This document shows, piece by piece, positions 32,297 through 40,899 of a DNA stretch of 64,000 nucleotides. The position numbers and the translations under genes were made by a program. The notes below the pieces were generated by a model. That model was given only the letters and a program-made list of their open reading frames with translations. It ran no database searches and was not told where the DNA came from. Positions within the stretch are counted from its first letter, which is position 1, and every line of letters starts with the position of its first letter. Source of the DNA: Elusimicrobiota bacterium (GTDB taxonomy: Bacteria > Elusimicrobiota > Elusimicrobia > UBA1565 > JACRDR01); NCBI GenBank assembly GCA_016194745.1, contig JACQBA010000015.1, forward strand, positions 124,236-188,235, given 5' to 3'.

Positions 32297-35029
32297 TCAG
32301 CCGCCGGCCGGCTTGGTGGCCGCCGAGATCGGCGCAGACGACACGGGCGTCGCCGACTGCGTCTTGAACGTCATGTCCGAGGAGGTCCCAAGCGTTCCCG
32401 CGGCATTCTTCGATCTCGCCCGGTAATGGTAGACCGTGCCGGGGAGCAGTCCGTTGACGTATACCGTATGGCTCGTCGCCAACCCCGCCGGGCCGGCGCT
32501 CTTGCCGGCGTAGGCGGACGACTGCCCGTAGTCGACGTTGGCGTCGGCGGCTTGGTCCGTCGCCCAGGTGAGGTAGACGGAGTTGGCCGTGATGCTGTTC
32601 GCGGCGACGCCCGAGAGGACCGGCGCGGGGCTCGGTGCCGGCGCGGACGCCGTCTGGGTGGGCGCCGTCGCGGCAGTCCCGTCGGTGCTCGGCGCCTGCG
32701 TCGGCGCCGCGGCTGTCGGCGCGACGGCGGAGCCTACCATCACCGTGACGGCCGGGGACGTGGCGCGATTCCCGGCCGCGTCGCGCGCCACCGCCATGAG
32801 GCTATGCGGTCCTCCGGCAGCGCCGGTCGTGTCCCAGACCGACTGGTACGGGGCCGCGGTCAACTCGGGGCCCAAGGGGCCGCCGTCCAGCAGGAACTGC
32901 ACTCCCGCCACCGCGACGTTGTCCGACGCCGCGGCGGCGAGGATCGCCGCTCCGGTCAAGCCGGTGCCCGCGGTCGGCTGCGTGAGCGTAACCCTGGGCG
33001 CCGTCGTGTCCGGCGCTGGAGCCGGGGCGGCCGCCGCGGTTGCGTACGTCTGCGCCGCAGGCCCGTCCGCTGCCGCCGCCGTGGTCATCACCGCGGAAGT
33101 CGCCGCGTTCGCGGCCACCGTAAGCGAGCATCCGGACTCGCCGCCGACCGTGGTGAACAGCCCGAGGTCTGAGAGGGACATCGCCGCCGCCTGCTCGCTC
33201 CGGAACGCGAAGTTCGAGGCCAGGAGTTGCTCCGCGCCGCCCGGCGCCGTGACGTAGACGCTGTAGACGTGCGCGGGGACGTTCACGGCCAGGCGGAGGT
33301 GGTACTTCACGCCGGCCGAGTACGCGATCGCCGCGGAGGCCGCGTAGGCTCCCCCGTTTCTCGCGTCGATCATGCCGAGGTTGTTGAAGCGCACGATCGC
33401 GGCCAGGGCGGAATAATCCGCGGCCGCGGTGCGCGCGAGGCCGAATACGCCGTCCATCTTGCCCGCGGACGGCGTCGCGTCGAACTGCGCCGTGAAGGAG
33501 CCGGACTGCGGCGCGAAGGACGCGTTCTGCCACGTCCCTGCGCTCGTGACGCAGCCCGGCGCCGGCGCGGGCGCCGCCGCGAGCGTGGTGAACGTCACGT
33601 CCGCGGAAACCCCTTGAAGTCCGGCGGAGTTCCTCGACTTCGCCCGTACGTGATACGCGGTCCCGGACAGCAGGCCGTTGACGTAGACGCTGTGGGTCGT
33701 GGAAAGTCCCGCGGGCCCGGCGCTCGTTCCTCCGTACGCCGAGCTCTGTCCATACTCGACGCTCGAGTCGGACGCCTGGTCCGTCGTCCAGCTGATGTAG
33801 GCGGAGTTCGTCGTGAGCGTGTTCGCGTTCACTCCGCTGAGCAAAGGCGCGGCAGCGTTGTTGACCGAGACGGTCACCGCGGCCGACGTCCGCACGTTGC
33901 CCGCCGCGTCCCGCGCGACGGCCGTCAGCGCGTGAGCGCCGTTGGAGACGCCCGTCGTGTTCCAGGAGACCGCGTAGGGAGCGGCCGTGTCCTCGGTCCC
34001 CAGGTTCGCGCCGTCCAGCTTGAACTGGACGCCCGCCACGCCGACGTCGTCGGATGCCGATGCGGCGACGCTCGTCGTGCCCGATACGGTGGAGCCGCCC
34101 GCGGGCGCCGTGATCGAGACCGTCGGCGCCGTCGTGCCGCCGGCCGGGGCCGCGACGGTCGTGATCTCGCGCACGCTCATCTTCTTGTAGACGAGGCCGT
34201 TCGTGCCGACATTCGTGCTGCGCCAATAGACGGTGATGTTCGGCTTGCCCGATTCGGACCCGAGCCTCGCGTCGCTGGCGGTGAGCCGGAGCGCGGGGTT
34301 GATCCCCGATTTGCAGGCGACGGCGCCGACGCCCATATTGGAGCCGTTGTCGGTGTACTCGTTGACCTTGACCCACGTGCCGCCGGAGGCGCCGTCGGTC
34401 GTATCGCGGTACATCTCGAGCTTCACGTTGCCGTCAGGCAGGTCGTAGACGACGTACTTGTATCCGATCCAGACGTTTTTCGGCATGCCGCCGGAGGTGA
34501 GCGGCTTTGACGCGACGGCGGTCGCGTTGGGATGGCTCGTCTCCTTGTCGAAGTCGACGGTGCCGTCGTAGCGCATGCGCGCTCCATAGCCCCGGGTGTC
34601 GCAGAGATTGGAGAGCTCCGCCCCCGTGGTGCCGTGGTTGGAACGCGCGACGCCGACGATGCCGGCGAAGGCCGTGCCGTCGTCGGCGACGCGCATCGCG
34701 TACACCGTCATCTCGACGTTGCGCCAGCTCGAGGCCTTAGCGGGGTCGTGGACGTACATGCGGGGCGTCGAGCCGGTGATCTTGAACAATCCCTTGCCAT
34801 CCACGCTATAGGTCGCCGCGCCGTGGGCCGCGTCGAACCATCCGTCCTGCGGATCTACTCCCGTGAACGTCCGGGCGACGCCGTTATTCCATTTGGAAGA
34901 CCACTCGCGCCCGCCGGCCGCCGTCGCGTATACCTCCCGCACTCCGAAGGAGTCGGTGGCGGCTCGAGCGGCCAACGGCTCCGTGAGCAGGGCGGCCAAT
35001 GCCAGCAAGCGAATCATGCGTCGTTTCAT
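32297..35029 (-). CDS. Large secreted modular protein (lectin-like, Ig-like and FN3 domains)
   Basis: This 910-residue protein has a signal peptide (LLALAALLTEPLAARA). Domain order: a concanavalin-like N-terminal domain (~25-290, e.g. SSWRNVEMTVYAMRV); an Ig-like domain (SITAPAGGSTVSGTTSVAAS ... GVQFKLDGANLG); a fibronectin type III domain (SAYISWTTDQASDSSVEYGQ); a second jelly-roll-like domain; then a second Ig-like/FN3 pair nearly identical in pattern (GVQFLLDGGPLG, YLTWATDQAADANVDYGQ). The layout is common in secreted polysaccharide-binding or degrading proteins, but I see no catalytic domain. GGAGG precedes the ATG by about 6 bases. The 272-base gap upstream (35030-35301) is AT-rich and has a minus-strand TATAAT near 35138. 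Confidence 0.8.
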   Translation of the reverse strand: MKRRMIRLLALAALLTEPLAARAATDSFGVREVYATAAGGREWSSKWNNGVARTFTGVDPQDGWFDAAHGAATYSVDGKGLFKITGSTPRMYVHDPAKASSWRNVEMTVYAMRVADDGTAFAGIVGVARSNHGTTGAELSNLCDTRGYGARMRYDGTVDFDKETSHPNATAVASKPLTSGGMPKNVWIGYKYVVYDLPDGNVKLEMYRDTTDGASGGTWVKVNEYTDNGSNMGVGAVACKSGINPALRLTASDARLGSESGKPNITVYWRSTNVGTNGLVYKKMSVREITTVAAPAGGTTAPTVSITAPAGGSTVSGTTSVAASASDDVGVAGVQFKLDGANLGTEDTAAPYAVSWNTTGVSNGAHALTAVARDAAGNVRTSAAVTVSVNNAAAPLLSGVNANTLTTNSAYISWTTDQASDSSVEYGQSSAYGGTSAGPAGLSTTHSVYVNGLLSGTAYHVRAKSRNSAGLQGVSADVTFTTLAAAPAPAPGCVTSAGTWQNASFAPQSGSFTAQFDATPSAGKMDGVFGLARTAAADYSALAAIVRFNNLGMIDARNGGAYAASAAIAYSAGVKYHLRLAVNVPAHVYSVYVTAPGGAEQLLASNFAFRSEQAAAMSLSDLGLFTTVGGESGCSLTVAANAATSAVMTTAAAADGPAAQTYATAAAAPAPAPDTTAPRVTLTQPTAGTGLTGAAILAAAASDNVAVAGVQFLLDGGPLGPELTAAPYQSVWDTTGAAGGPHSLMAVARDAAGNRATSPAVTVMVGSAVAPTAAAPTQAPSTDGTAATAPTQTASAPAPSPAPVLSGVAANSITANSVYLTWATDQAADANVDYGQSSAYAGKSAGPAGLATSHTVYVNGLLPGTVYHYRARSKNAAGTLGTSSDMTFKTQSATPVSSAPISAATKPAGG

Positions 35030-35301
35030 TGAGACCTCCAGTGCGAACGATTGGGATGAAAGCCGGCCCGAAGGAGTCTAGCGTGGAACTGCTGCCAGTT
35101 TGGCCGGCGGAACGTCAGCGTCATGAATGCTGCATAAGAATTATATACCGGCTTTATCACGCCTCCGGAAGTTCGAAACCATTCCGAAATAAAATCGTCA
35201 AGTCCCGAGGGAGCGGCGCGGCGGCGGGCCGTTGGTCCCGCGCATTTCTGGGCCGCTCGACCCAGGTAGATCGTCGGCGAGCGGCGCATCCTCATAGGAC
35301 G

Positions 35302-36087
35302 ATGAGCGGAACGGAGGGCGTGATCCGCGGCACGCGTTTGCCCATGCGGGCGGCGATCGTCTCGCTCCTTGGAGCCGCGCTAGCCGGCGCGCAGGCGCCC
35401 CAGGCGCCTCCGAACATGGGCGACTTGAAGGCGTTCCTCGCGCGGCGCGGCATCCCATCGGGCGTACTCACGCGCGCCGAGTGGGGCGCGGTCGATCCCA
35501 AGGCTCCTCTTAAAGCAATGCCCACGGCCACGCGTATTACGGTCCACCACACCATGGAGGAGTTTCCGGAAGGCCTCCCGGATTCGATCGGCGAGATGCG
35601 CCGCATCCAGGAGCTCCACATGCGCGGCCGCCGCAATGCCTGCGCCGAACTCTTCGACGACATCGGCTATCACGGACTCATTGCGCCGGACGGGACCTTC
35701 CTGGAGGGGCGACCCTTCGGCTCGCTGGGGGCGCACGCGGGAGGGGTGAACAACCGCGAGAACATCGGGATTTCCCTCATGGGCGATTTCCGGCGGCCCG
35801 AGGACAAGGCCTTGGGCGCCGTGGAGGAGTCGTCGAGGCCCGGCTGCGAGCCGGCGCCCGTGCCTTTGGCGCGCGGTCATTCCCCCACGCCCGCGCAGAT
35901 GCGGACGCTCGAGGCCGTCATCCTCTTCTTGGCGGAAAAGCACGACTGGAAGGGGCCGGCAAGCGGCTTCATCTTCCCGCACCGGCACTTTCGAGTGACC
36001 GAGTGCCCGGGCGCGGCGCTCCTTAGCGAGCTCGACGGGCTCAAGGTTCGCGTCGACGCCGAGTTGCCGTCCCTGCGCGGCCGCTGA
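35302..36087 (+). CDS. N-acetylmuramoyl-L-alanine amidase (PGRP/Amidase_2 type)
   Basis: This ~261-residue exported zinc amidase cleaves the amide bond between muramic acid and the stem peptide. Motifs: the first zinc histidine in TRITVHHTMEEFP; YHGLIAPDGTFLEGRPFGSL; GAHAGGVNNRENIGISLMGD; and the second histidine and cysteine ligands in PHRHFRVTECPGAAL. These match the peptidoglycan recognition protein pattern with catalytic ligands intact. The signal peptide is MRAAIVSLLGAALAGAQA, beginning at the in-frame ATG at 35344; the ATG at 35302 would add 14 residues in front. Neither start has a clear ribosome-binding site, so the start is uncertain. It probably acts in wall turnover or on other bacteria. 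Confidence 0.88.
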   Translation: MSGTEGVIRGTRLPMRAAIVSLLGAALAGAQAPQAPPNMGDLKAFLARRGIPSGVLTRAEWGAVDPKAPLKAMPTATRITVHHTMEEFPEGLPDSIGEMRRIQELHMRGRRNACAELFDDIGYHGLIAPDGTFLEGRPFGSLGAHAGGVNNRENIGISLMGDFRRPEDKALGAVEESSRPGCEPAPVPLARGHSPTPAQMRTLEAVILFLAEKHDWKGPASGFIFPHRHFRVTECPGAALLSELDGLKVRVDAELPSLRGR

Positions 36088-36164
36088 GCGCGCCGCGTCT
36101 TTGACAAGCTCCCGGAAAGCAAGAATCAACGCGCAATGATCTCTCTTGCCCGGGAGGATGCATC

Positions 36165-36583
36165 ATGAGAATGATCGCCGCCTTTCTGATCTCCTTCGCG
36201 ACGTCGATCAACGCCGCCGCGTCGGCGGAGCCCGGCGTGACGGCCAAGGAGATATTGATCGGAGCCTGCACCGATATCGAAGGCCCGTCCAAGCGCGGCG
36301 TTGCGGAGATCGAGGCCGCCAAGGCATACCTCGACGACGTCAACGAGAAGGGTGGCTCAAGACCCTGCTCGGCGAGAACGTGTTCGCCGGTGCCGACCTC
36401 ACCCGCGAAAAGCTCGTGACGGCACTCGAATCCATGAAGGACGTCGATCTCGGCTTCGGCCCGGAGTTCAAGGTCCGCTACTCCACGGACGACCACAAGG
36501 CGTTCAATCAGGTCGAACTCACGGCGGTCGATGGCGGCGGAATCGAGCCGCTCGCGAGCCTGGCGTTCCTGAAGAAGCAATAG
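36165..36583 (+). pseudogene. Remnant of a branched-chain amino-acid ABC transporter binding protein
   Basis: The 5' part encodes a signal peptide and the classic LivK-type start (GVTAKEILIGACTDIEGPSK ... AYLDDVNEKGG). After about 36352 the frame changes, and the continuation reads TLLGENVFAGADLTREKLV, ALESMKDVDLGFGPEF and YSTDDHKAFNQVELTAVDGG, the C-terminal end of the same family. About 250 residues that normally lie between are missing, and the two ends are in different frames, so this is an internal deletion with a frameshift. A GGGAGG box still precedes the ATG. No permease or ATPase genes are nearby. Confidence 0.8.
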
Positions 36584-36657
36584 CGGCCAGTCGGCCCAGC
36601 GGGGCAAAGGTCTTTAGACTCTAGGAGGAACCGCCGCGCCGCCGCTACAATGCGGGG

Positions 36658-37377
36658 ATGCGGTCGTTCCTCTTCCTTTATCTAGCGTCCTTCCTCTCGG
36701 CGGCTCCGGCTCTCGCAGCCTCCTTCAGCGTTCCGCCGGCGCTTGTCGAGCAGATGGGCCGACTGCGGGGCAGCCCGCAATTCGCCGAGCGGGTGCAGGC
36801 CTTCGACGCGCTGGTCGACCGGCTCGGCCGGCTGACGTTCGCGCCGCTCGAGGAGGCCATCCGAGGCTCGCGGATCGACGCCCGCAGAGTCGAGGCGATG
36901 CGCAAGGAGGCGAAGGGCGTCATCGGCGTGCAGGAACTCTTGCGGCGCCGAGACGTCGAGGGCGGCTACTCGCTCGGGCTGTCCCTCGCGCGGGGCGAGT
37001 ACGCGATGCTCTCGGAGCGGATGGACCTCACGCCGTGGGCCCAGGCCTACGCCCGCTTCGGCATCGACTGGCGAAGCGAGCCCAACCACACCGCGATCTT
37101 CCTCGAGAAGATCCGGGCGTCGCAGAAGCCGATCGTGATGCTCGTCCCCGCCGGGATGTCGCGGCATCCGAACTCCGTCACGACGCGCGAGTTCGACTGG
37201 TTCTTTCAAGGGCCGGAGCGGATGCGGACGACGCTCTTCGTGTTCGGCGCCTACAGCTTCCTGACGCCCGAGATGGAGGCCCTTCGCGTGAAGGCCGGCA
37301 TTTCGCGCGACGCCTTCCGTGCCCTCGTGATGCGGGCGCTCGGGCACGGCCCGAGTTCCTGGGAACAGGGCCTCTAG
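36658..37377 (+). CDS. Secreted protein of unknown function
   Basis: This 239-residue protein has a signal peptide (SFLFLYLASFLSAAPALA). The mature part is mostly helical (PALVEQMGRLRGSPQFAERV, RRVEAMRKEAKGVIGVQELL), with a segment RASQKPIVMLVPAGMSRHPN that looks like a buried strand and turn. No cysteines and no recognised family. TACAAT (36646-36651) ends 6 bases before the ATG, so a leaderless transcript is predicted. It ends 1 base before the convergent speE stop. Confidence 0.68.
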   Translation: MRSFLFLYLASFLSAAPALAASFSVPPALVEQMGRLRGSPQFAERVQAFDALVDRLGRLTFAPLEEAIRGSRIDARRVEAMRKEAKGVIGVQELLRRRDVEGGYSLGLSLARGEYAMLSERMDLTPWAQAYARFGIDWRSEPNHTAIFLEKIRASQKPIVMLVPAGMSRHPNSVTTREFDWFFQGPERMRTTLFVFGAYSFLTPEMEALRVKAGISRDAFRALVMRALGHGPSSWEQGL

Positions 37378-37378
37378 C

Positions 37379-38242
37379 TCAGCCGCAGCAACTCAGGAGC
37401 TTCTTATAGCGGTCCCGCATGAACTGCGGGAGCTGGAACGCCGCCATGTGCAGCGGCGCGTTGTAATATTGGAACTTAAGCCCCGCGCCGCGCACCGCCT
37501 CGGGCCGGAAGTCCTCGACGGGACAAAAGCGGTCCGAGGCGAAGGCGAAAGACCAGAGTCCGCCGGGGTAGGTGAGGTTCGAGAAGTTGTAGAGATGCGC
37601 GCGCTTGAACACGGAGCCCAGGATCGACAGCAGCGAGCGCTGGGCCTCCGCCTCGTAGAACGGCGACTCCGCCTGCGAGACGACGATGCCGCCGGGCGTG
37701 AGGACGCGGCGCACGTTCGCATAGAACTTCCTGCCGAAGAGAGGCGCGGCCGGGCCGATCGGGTCGGTCGAGTCCACGATCACGACGTCGAAGCGCTCCC
37801 GAGTGGTCGCGACGAACTTGACTCCGTCGGCGATCGTGACGGTCGCGCGCCGGTCCTTGAGCGCACCCGAGACCGCCGGCAGATGCTTGCGGCAGGCGTC
37901 GACGACCATCCGGTCGATCTCTACGAGCCGGCACGCGCGCACGCCGCGGTGGCGCAGCACCTCGCGGACCGTGCCGCCGTCTCCCCCGCCGATCACGAGG
38001 ACCCGGCGCGGCGAGGGATGGACGAACACCGGGACGTGGGCGATCATCTCGTGATACACGAACTCGTCCTTTTCCGACACCATGACGAGTCCGTCGTTGA
38101 GGAGCATCTTCCCCAGGGGCACGGTGTCGACGATCGTGACCTCCTGGAACGGGCTCGTGCCTTGGAAAAGGACCTGCTTGATCCTGAAGCGCGCCGCCAC
38201 TCCGGCGCGATGGCGCTCCTCGATCCAGATGTCGGACTTCAC
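37379..38242 (-). CDS. speE: Spermidine synthase
   Basis: This 287-residue aminopropyltransferase transfers the aminopropyl group of decarboxylated AdoMet to putrescine. It contains the N-terminal beta domain with QEVTIVDTVPLGKMLLNDG, the Rossmann GGGDGGTVREVLRH motif, a substrate-loop E in RLVEIDRMVVDACRKHLP, and the catalytic VDSTDPIGPAAPLF segment. The start is a GTG at 38242 overlapping the stop of the AdoMet decarboxylase gene (GTGA), so the two consecutive enzymes of spermidine synthesis are translationally coupled. It converges with 36658-37377. Confidence 0.95.
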   Translation of the reverse strand: MKSDIWIEERHRAGVAARFRIKQVLFQGTSPFQEVTIVDTVPLGKMLLNDGLVMVSEKDEFVYHEMIAHVPVFVHPSPRRVLVIGGGDGGTVREVLRHRGVRACRLVEIDRMVVDACRKHLPAVSGALKDRRATVTIADGVKFVATTRERFDVVIVDSTDPIGPAAPLFGRKFYANVRRVLTPGGIVVSQAESPFYEAEAQRSLLSILGSVFKRAHLYNFSNLTYPGGLWSFAFASDRFCPVEDFRPEAVRGAGLKFQYYNAPLHMAAFQLPQFMRDRYKKLLSCCG

Positions 38243-39243
38243 CGCGCTCCACCGGGTCCCGACGGAAGGCCCGGCGCCGCGGGCAGCGCGTCGCCGGAGG
38301 AGAGCTCGAGTTCGAACGCGCGCTCCTGCAGGTCCTGGCGCGAGTAGTGCTGGAAGCAGACGCGGTAGCCGCAGTCGAGCGCCTGCGCCACCTCGCTGCG
38401 CGAGGCGTAGCCGAGCGCGCCCAGCACGCGCGGCTTGCGGTCGTATTGGAATTGGATGAGGTCGAAGGAGCGCGGAGTGAAGATGCTGAGGAGCCGGTCC
38501 AGGGTCTCATTCATGGCGTCGTCGTCGAGCGGATGATTCGTCTCGAAGCTAACGTAGGAGCCGGCTTCCTCCGGCGTGACATGGACCGTGTAGTACTCCC
38601 AATCGCGGATCGCGTTGAGGGAATAGCCCTGCGGCTGGAACACGTAGTCGTCCACCCGAAAACCCGGATAGATGTTGCGGATGCCGGTCTTGTCGCGGAT
38701 GTACTCGAGCGTGTGCCGCGTCCCGGCGCAGAAGATGTCGCGCGCCCGCTCTCCCACGCCGTGCATCAGGATCTCCATTGTCCGGTCGTTTGCGTTCGGC
38801 CGGTAGGGTCGGCTCGTGTGGAACAGGCAGATGTGGTGCTCGTCCTGGGAGCCGAAGCGGAAGGCCTTGCCCGGCAGCTGCGCGTGCAGGGCGTTGGCGT
38901 CGTCGAAGAAGCTCGTGCGCTGCAGGTGCGGGAAGTGCTCGTTCTTGCGCTCGTAGATCAAGGAGAGGATCGCCTCGTCGGGAACGAAGGTCAGCATCTC
39001 GAGCACGGCCTGGACCAAGGTGGTGCGCCCGCAGGTGATCATGACGAGCCAGTCGTCGTAAACGAAGAGGCTCGATTCGGAGAGCAGGTACGCGTCGCAG
39101 TAATCGTTGTGAATCTCCGAAAGGATCTGCGACTGCGATTTCTCGACGACGGCGCTCCAGCGGGGGCGTCCGAAGCTTCTCAGCGACGGAAAGTCGGGGC
39201 GGACGACGAGCTCGACCTTCTTCTCCGGACCCTCGAAGAACAT
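38239..39243 (-). CDS. speD: S-adenosylmethionine decarboxylase proenzyme, eukaryotic-type fold
   Basis: This 334-residue pyruvoyl enzyme makes decarboxylated AdoMet for spermidine. It is not the short bacterial SpeD. It resembles plant and animal AdoMetDC along its whole length: MFFEGPEKKVEL at the start; the self-cleavage site LLSESSLFVY (cut expected between E56 and S57, Ser becoming the pyruvoyl group); the ITCGRTTL cysteine motif; the GYSLNAI serine; and VHVTPEEAGSYVSFETN with the processing histidine. Its stop overlaps speE by GTGA. The ATG at 39243 begins at the conserved MFFEGPEK; the frame is open far upstream, but that is shadow sequence. A bacterial copy of this type suggests transfer or an old shared lineage. 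Confidence 0.93.
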   Translation of the reverse strand: MFFEGPEKKVELVVRPDFPSLRSFGRPRWSAVVEKSQSQILSEIHNDYCDAYLLSESSLFVYDDWLVMITCGRTTLVQAVLEMLTFVPDEAILSLIYERKNEHFPHLQRTSFFDDANALHAQLPGKAFRFGSQDEHHICLFHTSRPYRPNANDRTMEILMHGVGERARDIFCAGTRHTLEYIRDKTGIRNIYPGFRVDDYVFQPQGYSLNAIRDWEYYTVHVTPEEAGSYVSFETNHPLDDDAMNETLDRLLSIFTPRSFDLIQFQYDRKPRVLGALGYASRSEVAQALDCGYRVCFQHYSRQDLQERAFELELSSGDALPAAPGLPSGPGGAR

Positions 39244-39293
39244 GGGCGCGCTACGGAATCCCTTGGAACATCGGCTTGCCGCTGCGCATGGGG

Positions 39294-39572
39294 CTAGGAC
39301 GCGGCGCGCTTGAACGCGCGGGATTTGGATTTGGCGGAGGTGCCGTCGGAGAGGATCGCGCGCGCGACGACGGTGTGGTCGCCGTGGACGAAGCAGATCC
39401 AGTCGTGCCACCAGTAGCCGGAGGCGATGCGGCACGGCAGCCACGGGCCGCCGTCGATGGAGACCTCGACTTTCGAGGCTTGGGGGCTGGTGCCGATGCG
39501 GAAGGAATAGATGTTCGACGTGATCCGCTCTCCGTCCTGCGGATAATCGACGAAAACTTGGATCGCCGGCAT
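39294..39572 (-). CDS. Small Ig-like/substrate-binding domain protein
   Basis: This 92-residue protein has no signal peptide. It is beta-rich: AIQVFVDYPQDGERITSNIY, then KVEVSIDGGPWLPCR, then HTVVARAILSDGTSAKS. The VEVSIDGGPW segment is typical of Ig-like domains that end sulphite oxidase-like or sugar-related enzymes. TACACT (39579-39584) ends 6 bases before the ATG. It lies just upstream of the spermidine genes and may be co-transcribed with them, but a functional link is not evident. Confidence 0.6.
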   Translation of the reverse strand: MPAIQVFVDYPQDGERITSNIYSFRIGTSPQASKVEVSIDGGPWLPCRIASGYWWHDWICFVHGDHTVVARAILSDGTSAKSKSRAFKRAAS

Positions 39573-39623
39573 GACGGAAGTGTATCAAATTCTTGCGAAA
39601 AGCGTTCCGGAGAAAGGGACGGC

Positions 39624-40862
39624 CTATGCTGTTCCGGGACCGACGGGAGCGGCCTCCCCCAGCCGGTAGCGCTTGAGCTGCGGGGCGAGCCTCAGGGCTA
39701 TGGCGACGCTCGCGAGCGTCATGCAGCCGCCGAATACGACCGACGGCACGAGCCCGAGGACGCTGGCCGCCAGGCCCGACTCGAAGACGCCGATCTCGTT
39801 GGAGGAGCGGATGAATATCCCGTTGACCGAGGAGACGCGTCCGCGCAGCCGGTTCGGCGTGAGCGCCTGGTAGATGCTGGAGCGCAGGACCATGCCGACG
39901 CAGTCGATCGCGCCGCCCGCGGCCAGGATCAGGCAGGACAGCAGGAGGCTTCGAGAGAAGGCGAAGGCGATCATGCACAGTCCGAACCCGGTCATCGAGG
40001 CCAAAAACGTCCTGCCCGTCTCCTTGAACGGCCGGATGTAGGTCATGACGATGGAGGAGGCGAGCGCGCCGAGAGCCGGCGCGGCCTGCAGTAGGCCGAG
40101 CTCCCGCGCCCCGCCTCCGAGCCGGGCGGCGAATATCGGCAGCACTCCCTCGACTCCCCCGAAGAACACGCCGAACATGTCCAGGCTCATCGCCCCCAGC
40201 ATCACGCGCTGGGAGAACACGAAGCGCAGCCCGTCCAGGAACCCCTCGAGGCTGCGCTGCTCGGAGCGGGGTTCCGAGGGCATCGGCCGGAGCTGCGAGG
40301 CGAGCGCCGTCGCCGCGAGGAACAGCGCCGCGACGCAGAGATACGCCGCCAAGGCGCCCCAATGACCGTACACGAGTCCGCCGAGCGCCGCGCCCGCGAT
40401 GGAGGAGGTATGAACGACGACGGTCCCCCAGGCCGCGGCCCGCGGGTATATCTCCTTCGGTACCGACATCTGGATGTAGGGCCCGAGCGAGGACCAGTAG
40501 AAGCTCCGGGCGAGGCCTCCGGCCGAAATGCAGAGGTAGATCGCCGCGATCGGCGGACGATCAGCAAAGGCGAGGGCGGCGAGCCCCGCGCCCGCCAGAA
40601 AGATGCCGGCTTGGCCCATCAGGATGAGACCCGCCTTCTCGCTCCGGTCGGAGAGGTGGCCGGCCCACAGCGAGACCGCCATGAAGGGAAGCCCCTCCGC
40701 CAGCCCGATGAGTCCGAGCGGCAGCGGGTGGAGGGTCAGCTGGTAGATCTGCCAGCCGACGGCCACGACGAGCATCTGGGCCCCGAGGAGGTCGAAGAGG
40801 CGGATGAGCAGCGCGAGCCGGAAATCCCGGATGCGCAGCGGGGCGAAGCGGTCGTCGGACAC
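39624..40862 (-). CDS. MFS exporter
   Basis: This 412-residue major facilitator has about twelve membrane helices. The inter-helix motif GHLSDRSEKAG after helix 2 and ALTPNRLRGRVSSVNGIF in the second half are typical of the EntS/MFS_3 group of drug and siderophore exporters. Substrate is unknown. The GTG start at 40862 has TAGAAT (40869-40874) 6 bases upstream. Its promoter is back to back with that of the divergent CpXC gene. Confidence 0.88.
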   Translation of the reverse strand: MSDDRFAPLRIRDFRLALLIRLFDLLGAQMLVVAVGWQIYQLTLHPLPLGLIGLAEGLPFMAVSLWAGHLSDRSEKAGLILMGQAGIFLAGAGLAALAFADRPPIAAIYLCISAGGLARSFYWSSLGPYIQMSVPKEIYPRAAAWGTVVVHTSSIAGAALGGLVYGHWGALAAYLCVAALFLAATALASQLRPMPSEPRSEQRSLEGFLDGLRFVFSQRVMLGAMSLDMFGVFFGGVEGVLPIFAARLGGGARELGLLQAAPALGALASSIVMTYIRPFKETGRTFLASMTGFGLCMIAFAFSRSLLLSCLILAAGGAIDCVGMVLRSSIYQALTPNRLRGRVSSVNGIFIRSSNEIGVFESGLAASVLGLVPSVVFGGCMTLASVAIALRLAPQLKRYRLGEAAPVGPGTA

Positions 40863-40868
40863 GCGTGC

Positions 40869-40893
40869 ATTCTACTTAACTCCTTGCTACGAT
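40869..40893. promoter_or_regulatory. Divergent pair of leaderless promoters
   Basis: TAGAAT (minus, 40869-40874) and TACGAT (plus, 40888-40893) each end 6 bases before their start codons (GTG 40862 and ATG 40900). Only 37 bases separate the two genes, so the polymerases must compete. Confidence 0.65.
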
Positions 40894-40899
40894 AGCGCC

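Noticed and set aside
38239..40362. A 707-residue protein including the AdoMet decarboxylase
   Set aside because: The upstream half is antisense-like shadow over two other genes; the conserved MFFEGP start at 39243 is the natural N-terminus.
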